64,000 nucleotides of DNA from an uncultured bacterium (GTDB lineage: Bacteria; Cyanobacteriota; Vampirovibrionia; Gastranaerophilales; Gastranaerophilaceae): positions 1-64,000 of the forward strand of contig CASFGO010000030.1 in NCBI GenBank assembly GCA_949294335.1. The letters run 5' to 3'. A program made the position numbers and the translations under genes. Of the stretch, positions 59,785 through 64,000 are shown piece after piece; the first letter of the stretch is position 1; the number at the start of each line of letters is the position of its first letter. The notes beneath the pieces are model-generated. The model saw only the letters and a program-made list of their open reading frames with translations, did not search any database and was not told the origin of the DNA.

Positions 59785-59924
59785 AGTGATTGCCTCCTTT
59801 CTTGACCGATTTCTTCAAAAATTCGTGTGCCAAGTGGAAGCGTGTGCTTACCCTGCAAATTCATTTTATCATATTATATTAATTTTGCATATATTTTCTG
59901 TTTTTATATATATTTATTTTTTGA

Positions 59925-59930
59925 TATAAT
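59925..59930 (+). promoter_or_regulatory. -10 box of a leaderless-looking gene (receiver protein)
   Basis: TATAAT ends six bases before the ATG at 59937, with no ribosome site, so the mRNA probably starts at the ATG. Confidence 0.55.
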
Positions 59931-59936
59931 ACTTAT

Positions 59937-60332
59937 ATGAAAATACTTATTGTTGATGATATGGCAGCTTGGAGAGAGTTCCATAAAAATATTTTAGAAG
60001 AACTTTTTATTGAATTGGATAAAACAGATTATTCTATCGATTTAGCAAACTATGCAAGAGAAGGTTTAGATAAAATTTATGAAAATTCTGCAAATCCATA
60101 TGATTTAATAATTACAGATTTGCAAATGGAAGATGAATTCTCACCTAAATACGCAGGTGAATGGCTTGTTGAACAAATCCAAAACATGCTGGCATATAGA
60201 AAAAGTAGAATTATAATTTCATCAGGAACATATAATATAAAAGCTATTGCAGAAAATTATAATGTAGAATATATGCCAAAAAGAGTTGCTTGTAGTGATA
60301 TAAACGCTTATAAAGAATTTTTGAAAGGATAA
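59937..60332 (+). CDS. Single-domain response regulator (CheY-like receiver)
   Basis: This 131-residue protein is a lone receiver domain: KILIVDDMAAWREFHKNIL with the acidic pair, DLIITDLQMEDEF with the phospho-accepting Asp, IIISSGTYN (switch Ser/Thr) and EYMPKRVA with the conserved Lys. There is no output domain, so it signals by binding a partner such as the flagellar switch or a kinase chain. It has no ribosome site and a TATAAT at six bases upstream. It is in an operon with anmK one base downstream. Confidence 0.88.
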   Translation: MKILIVDDMAAWREFHKNILEELFIELDKTDYSIDLANYAREGLDKIYENSANPYDLIITDLQMEDEFSPKYAGEWLVEQIQNMLAYRKSRIIISSGTYNIKAIAENYNVEYMPKRVACSDINAYKEFLKG

Positions 60333-60333
60333 T

Positions 60334-61455
60334 ATGGAAGAAAAAGAACCTAAAAAAATTATAGGTCTTATGTCAGGAACATCTTGTGATTCAATTGATG
60401 CAGGTTTATGTATAGTAAATCCTGATTTATCTTGCGAACTTATTCAGGGGATTAATTATAAATATCCTCCACATATACAAGCAAAAATTTTCCAAGCATT
60501 CTCTCAAGAAATCTCTTTAAAAGAATTATGTCAACTTAATTTCGCAATTGGAGAATGTTTTGCAGATGCTGCGAATGTACTTATTGCAGAACACGGAAAA
60601 CCTGATTTGATATCAAGCCATGGTCAAACAGTTTATCATTTCCCATATGATGAAAAAATTGATAGCATCAACTTAAAAAGCACATTACAAATTGGAGATA
60701 GTTCAGTAATTGCAGCAAAAACAGGATGTATGACAGTATCAAATTTTAGAGAAGCAGACATCGCTCACGGGGGACAAGGTGCTCCTTTGGTTTGTTTTGC
60801 TGATCGTCAATGGTTTAAAAATGCTGCTGTTCAAAATATTGGTGGAATTTCAAATGTAACTGTAGTATCTGATGATTGTCTACCGTTTGGATTTGATACA
60901 GGTTGTGGAAATATTATGATTGATTATTGTGTTAAAAAATTCTTTAATCAACCTTATGACAAAGATGGAGAAATAGCTAAAAGCGGAACAATATCAGAAA
61001 GTTGGCTAAACTGTCTTTTAGAAGATGAGTATTATTTCATTTCACCTCCTAAGACAACAGGTAGAGAATATTTTTCACCTAAATACATAGAAAATATTTT
61101 AAAATTTGCACCTGAAAGCCCTGAAGATATAATTGCAACACTAACTGCGCTGACTGCAAAAACAATTGCGCAAGCTTATGATAGATTTGTTTATCCAAAC
61201 GCACATATCAACGAAGTTATAATAGGTGGCGGTGGAGCTTATAATAAATATATGATGAAGCTTTTAAGAGGTTACATTCCTAAACATATTGAACTTAAAA
61301 CTCATGAAGATTATGGAATCTCTAATAACTTCAAAGAAGTTATGGCATTTGCTCTATTAGCTTATTGTAATTATTACAGAATTCCTAACAATGTTCCATC
61401 ATGTACAGGTGCTGATAAATCTGTTGTATTAGGCAAAATTTCTTATCCTAACTAA
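60334..61455 (+). CDS. anmK: Anhydro-N-acetylmuramic acid kinase
   Basis: This 373-residue enzyme has IIGLMSGTSCDSIDAGLC (phosphate loop), LISSHGQTVYHFP, LQIGDSSVIAAKTG, VSNFREADIAHGGQGAPLVCFAD, VQNIGGISNVTVV, FDTGCGNIMIDYC and VIIGGGGAYNKYMMKLL, all AnmK signatures. It phosphorylates and opens anhydroMurNAc in cell-wall recycling, which links with the lytic transglycosylase and CHAP-like hydrolase in the window. It starts one base after the receiver gene. Confidence 0.96.
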   Translation: MEEKEPKKIIGLMSGTSCDSIDAGLCIVNPDLSCELIQGINYKYPPHIQAKIFQAFSQEISLKELCQLNFAIGECFADAANVLIAEHGKPDLISSHGQTVYHFPYDEKIDSINLKSTLQIGDSSVIAAKTGCMTVSNFREADIAHGGQGAPLVCFADRQWFKNAAVQNIGGISNVTVVSDDCLPFGFDTGCGNIMIDYCVKKFFNQPYDKDGEIAKSGTISESWLNCLLEDEYYFISPPKTTGREYFSPKYIENILKFAPESPEDIIATLTALTAKTIAQAYDRFVYPNAHINEVIIGGGGAYNKYMMKLLRGYIPKHIELKTHEDYGISNNFKEVMAFALLAYCNYYRIPNNVPSCTGADKSVVLGKISYPN

Positions 61456-61511
61456 TTTTTTAGTGATATAATTTAGTCAGGGATACAAATAAAAATAAAG
61501 GTATGAATATT

Positions 61512-61970
61512 ATGGGAATTAAGCCTTGGAATGAATATTTTATGGATTTAGCTAAAACTTGTGCGACTCGCTCAAACTGTATTAGAGCGCATGTTGGAGC
61601 AGTTATTGTTGGACAAGATAAAAAAATTAAAGCCACAGGCTACAATGGGACACCTTCAGGAGTTGAATCTTGCTATGAAAGAGGTGAATGTTTCAGAATC
61701 AAACATAATATCCCATCAGGAACAAGATACGAAACTTGTCGTTCAATCCATGCTGAACAAAATGCCATAATTCAAGCAGGACAAGATAGATGTATGGGAG
61801 CATCTATGTATATCTATGGACACAATTTTATTTGTATTCTTTGTAAAAGATTTATCGTTCAAGCTGGTATAAAAGAAGTTTTCCTTAAAAAAGACGATAA
61901 CTCTGAAATTATCAGAGTTACTGTTGATGATATTAAAAGAGAACTGGAAGAACAAGCTGAACTTGTTTAA
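61512..61970 (+). CDS. dCMP deaminase (ComEB-type cytidine/deoxycytidylate deaminase)
   Basis: This product of about 152 residues has the zinc site of the deoxycytidylate deaminase family: SIHAEQNAIIQAG with His and catalytic Glu, and CILCKRFIVQAGI with the two Cys. It begins GIKPWNEYFMDLAKTCATRSNCIRAHVGAVIV, and the long loop GTPSGVESCYERGEC is typical of dCMP deaminase. It supplies dUMP for thymidylate synthesis. I prefer the ATG at 61512 because AAAGGT is about nine bases upstream; an ATG at 61503 is too close to it. Confidence 0.93.
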   Translation: MGIKPWNEYFMDLAKTCATRSNCIRAHVGAVIVGQDKKIKATGYNGTPSGVESCYERGECFRIKHNIPSGTRYETCRSIHAEQNAIIQAGQDRCMGASMYIYGHNFICILCKRFIVQAGIKEVFLKKDDNSEIIRVTVDDIKRELEEQAELV

Positions 61971-62936
61971 TTATTTAACAATTTTTTGAGTATCGATATA
62001 TCCTGAATAACCAAATGCAGCAAGGTTTTCTGCTGTATAAGTTTTTCTAATTAATCCATCTCGCTTATTTACTTCTTTAAAATCTCCTATATCTTGTGCG
62101 CCTATAGCAGCATCAGCTTGAGTCATAACAAGTTCTCGTTCTGATGAACCTGTTAAAAACTCATTTGCATTCCCTTCTATTACGGTTATTGTCCCATCTT
62201 CATTTACGGACTCTAAAATACCAATATGACTAGAGTTTTTATTTTTAAATTCTCCATTAGGAAGTTCTGCAACATATGATGATTTCCAAACAATAAAATC
62301 TCCTTCTTTCATTGTTTTAAATTGCTCTTTTATTTGGACTTCGCGTTGCTTACGCTCCCAAGTATAATTTGATGCTGTCGCTGTATTTGTTTCTATCGGA
62401 TGATAATAACCTTTTTTTGTTGCCCAATTAATATATTGTTGAACTCCCATCTTATGACCATCTATATTCATTCCTGCTTCTTCAGATAAATGGCTCACAG
62501 CATGGGCACACCATTGGTGGTTTGGATTTCCGTATTTACCTATAAAATGCATTTGCGTCTTATCTTTTTCAGATTTTGAAAGTTTTGAATATTCACTACT
62601 ACTTACCTCTTGATAACCTAAATGGTTTTGAGCAATATCTAATAACTTTGTATTATGAGAAGTTTTATACATTAATGATTGTGTCTTAGATTCAAAGGGA
62701 GTTTTCTCATTCCCAACTTTAGGAATATTTATTTTTTCTTTATTTTTAGTCGATAAATCTAAATTAATATTATTCCCCCATATAAAAGGAAAGAATCTAT
62801 CATTTTTTTGAGATTTACCAAAATCAAATAATGGAACCTCAACTGCTTGTGGCTTTGACAAGCGATTCTTTGTTTTATCATCGTGTATATTCATATTTGA
62901 ATTCGGAAAATAAACCGAATCATAATATTTACTCAT
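61971..62936 (-). CDS. CHAP-like cysteine amidase/peptidase
   Basis: This 321-residue protein has a C-terminal CHAP/NlpC-like domain: LLDIAQNHLGYQEVSSSEYSKL, HQWCAHAVSHLSEEAG with the active-site Cys, GDFIVWKSSYV, and SSHIGILESVNEDGTITVIEGNANEF with His and Asn/Glu. The first 100 residues are Asn/Lys-rich with no signal peptide. It probably cleaves peptidoglycan cross-bridges, or could be an exported effector. It converges with the deaminase gene; the stops abut. Its export route is unclear. Confidence 0.7.
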   Translation of the reverse strand: MSKYYDSVYFPNSNMNIHDDKTKNRLSKPQAVEVPLFDFGKSQKNDRFFPFIWGNNINLDLSTKNKEKINIPKVGNEKTPFESKTQSLMYKTSHNTKLLDIAQNHLGYQEVSSSEYSKLSKSEKDKTQMHFIGKYGNPNHQWCAHAVSHLSEEAGMNIDGHKMGVQQYINWATKKGYYHPIETNTATASNYTWERKQREVQIKEQFKTMKEGDFIVWKSSYVAELPNGEFKNKNSSHIGILESVNEDGTITVIEGNANEFLTGSSERELVMTQADAAIGAQDIGDFKEVNKRDGLIRKTYTAENLAAFGYSGYIDTQKIVK

Positions 62937-63066
62937 AATAATCCCCTGTAATGTTATTAAGTATTTTTTTTATTGAAAATTGATTAATTTTCTAAAAAAA
63001 GTTTAAAAAATTTAATAAAATCTTATTTTATGGAAAATATGTTAAAAAAATCTCACAAATTAGAAT

Positions 63067-63072
63067 TATTAT
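63067..63072 (+). promoter_or_regulatory. -10 box of a leaderless-looking gene (LuxR-type HTH)
   Basis: TATTAT ends six bases before the ATG at 63079, again without a ribosome site. Confidence 0.4.
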
Positions 63073-63078
63073 ATTAAT

Positions 63079-63297
63079 ATGAATAAAGTTTATCATATTA
63101 CAGAAAGAGAATTTGAAGTACTTAAATTATTAATTCAAGGATATTCTAATCCTCAAATCGCAGAAAAACTTAATATTACAGTACATACTGTTAAAGCACA
63201 TATTTCATCTATATATGAAAAAACTGGAGTAAATTCTAGAGTTAATTTAACAGTTTTAGCATGTTCTTTTGGAGTTGATAAAAATTTAACTGTATAA
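63079..63297 (+). CDS. Stand-alone LuxR/GerE-type helix-turn-helix protein
   Basis: This 72-residue protein is just the GerE-type DNA-binding domain: ITEREFEVLKLLIQGYSNPQIAEKLNITVHTVKAHISSIYEKTGVNSRVNLTVLA, with all family positions. There is no sensor domain. It resembles the output half of a NarL-type regulator and may pair with a receiver-only protein such as that at 59937. The transcript looks leaderless. Confidence 0.88.
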   Translation: MNKVYHITEREFEVLKLLIQGYSNPQIAEKLNITVHTVKAHISSIYEKTGVNSRVNLTVLACSFGVDKNLTV

Positions 63298-63327
63298 AAT
63301 CAATAGTTAGTTTTTATCTAATTAGAG

Positions 63328-63333
63328 TATAAT
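63328..63333 (+). promoter_or_regulatory. -10 box of a leaderless-looking gene (rnpA)
   Basis: TATAAT ends six bases before the rnpA ATG with no ribosome site between them. Confidence 0.55.
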
Positions 63334-63339
63334 ATATTT

Positions 63340-63687
63340 ATGCTTCCTAAAAATTATAGATTGAAGAATAAGCATGCTTTTACAGCAACATACAAAATAC
63401 AAAATTCCTTTTATAAAAATGGAATAATAATGTTTGTTGGGAAAAAATCTGATAACATTAGCAATCCTAAAATAGGATTTGTTGTTAGCAAAAAAACACA
63501 TAAACGAGCTGTAAAACGAAACCGTTTGAAAAGATTAATGAGAGAATCTATTAGATTAATCATTAAAAATAATTTTGATTTCAAAAATACTCAATCAATT
63601 ATATTTGTTGGGAAATCTCAAGCATTAGGCAAATCTTTTGACGAAATTGATAACTCCATTAAATTATTATTAAAGGAGATTAACTAA
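63340..63687 (+). CDS. rnpA: Ribonuclease P protein component
   Basis: This 115-residue basic protein has LPKNYRLKNKHAFTATYK, IGFVVSKKTHKRAVKRNRLKRLMRESIR (the RNR-type RNA-binding motif) and SIIFVGKSQAL. It partners with the catalytic RNA in tRNA 5' processing. Usually rpmH lies just upstream; here an HTH gene does, so the rpmH-rnpA link is broken. It shares its last base with the start of the next gene. Confidence 0.95.
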   Translation: MLPKNYRLKNKHAFTATYKIQNSFYKNGIIMFVGKKSDNISNPKIGFVVSKKTHKRAVKRNRLKRLMRESIRLIIKNNFDFKNTQSIIFVGKSQALGKSFDEIDNSIKLLLKEIN

Positions 63688-64000
63688 TGCCAATGATTGA
63701 AAGGGCAACACCCCCTAATGTAAGAATTAATGATGAAACCAAACTTTATCCTAGATATCCATCAGGACTTTTAGAAAATCAAAGTACATTATATCGTTAT
63801 GGGTATTCTGATTGTAAACACCCAATTTTGAGAATTGTTGATTACATAACAGATTACAACGGGCACTATCTAAAGCCTGGCATGTATGAATTAGCTCTTA
63901 GTGATGATAAAGAATTTTTATTAATAATTCAATCAGGAGAACTAATGGCTGTTATTCCTGTGTTCAAACTTGCCGAAAACCAAGCAGAAGTTGAGAAATA
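63687..64000 (+). CDS. Hypothetical protein, incomplete at the window edge
   Basis: The ATG at 63687 overlaps the rnpA stop and has AAGGAG eight bases upstream. The frame stays open to the end of the window (about 104 residues). It reads MPMIERATPPNVRINDET, then LYPRYPSGLLENQSTLYRYGYSD and LKPGMYELALSDDKEFLLIIQSGELMAVIPVFKL. It is beta-rich, with no signal peptide. Function is not recognised. In many genomes yidD or yidC follows rnpA; this is neither. Confidence 0.75.
   Translation, partial: MPMIERATPPNVRINDETKLYPRYPSGLLENQSTLYRYGYSDCKHPILRIVDYITDYNGHYLKPGMYELALSDDKEFLLIIQSGELMAVIPVFKLAENQAEVEK

Noticed and set aside
1-64000. CRISPR arrays
   Set aside because: No set of regularly spaced direct repeats of 25-40 bases was seen anywhere in the window.

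Overview
The window is about 30% G+C. It comes from a motile diderm bacterium: P-ring (FlgI), L-ring (FlgH) and FlgA genes are present, with rod, hook-junction and PilZ genes. Together with an AroH-type chorismate mutase, SpmA/SpmB homologues, a homotetrameric-type glutamate synthase subunit and leaderless-looking genes, this fits a gut Melainabacteria/Vampirovibrionia lineage (Gastranaerophilales-like). That placement is inference; the window contains no rRNA or tRNA.

Layout: (1) 1-1405, a compact type II restriction-modification pair. (2) 1419-3457, a DMT-type transporter, an XRE regulator and two secreted TRL-like proteins. (3) 3639-15685, a flagellar operon (transglycosylase, flgF, flgG, flgA, flgH, flgI, flgJ, a FlgM-position gene, flgN, flgK, flgL), followed by a second, diverged flgN-flgK-flgL set with its own promoter. 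(4) 15790-17784, a small XRE gene, a roughly 330-nt structured RNA candidate, and a divergent MBL hydrolase/HxlR pair. (5) 17811-22352, a GH77-type glucanotransferase, a glutamate synthase subunit and a secreted unknown. (6) 22418-47901, a 25-kb surface-polysaccharide locus with many glycosyltransferases. It carries two copies of the FdtA/FdtB pair (dTDP-3-amino-3,6-dideoxyhexose synthesis), Ugd, a ferredoxin/FrhB/pyruvyltransferase fusion and an acyl module (ACP, SDR, AMP ligase, GNAT). In its middle lies a tyrosine recombinase next to a 139-bp segment flanked by 24-bp inverted repeats, which looks like an invertible promoter. (7) 48055-55489, an XRE gene, cobO with a folded leader, PilZ, a MotA/MotB-like pair, UPF0210, spmA-spmB and a zinc-ribbon gene. 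(8) 55580-64000, a small divergent regulator pair, def-fmt-aroH, a kinase-like protein, CheY-like, anmK, dCMP deaminase, a CHAP-like hydrolase, a LuxR-type HTH, rnpA and an incomplete gene.

The most notable find is a pair of previously unlabelled loci at about 56140-56440 and 59622-59880. Each encodes a very short peptide (32 and 24 residues) behind a very strong Shine-Dalgarno. Each has a predicted 5' end at AGGGTA, a 3' hairpin closed by AGGG/CCCT, a convergent antisense promoter just past that hairpin, and an intrinsic terminator for the antisense RNA inside the coding sequence. This is the layout of a type I toxin-antitoxin module. The peptides are unrelated in sequence but the RNA architecture is shared. 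Second in interest is the phase-variation switch at 36958-37712, which would set expression of the downstream half of the polysaccharide locus. Third is the unidentified structured RNA at about 16150-16486, which shares its promoter module with the second flgN-flgK-flgL operon.
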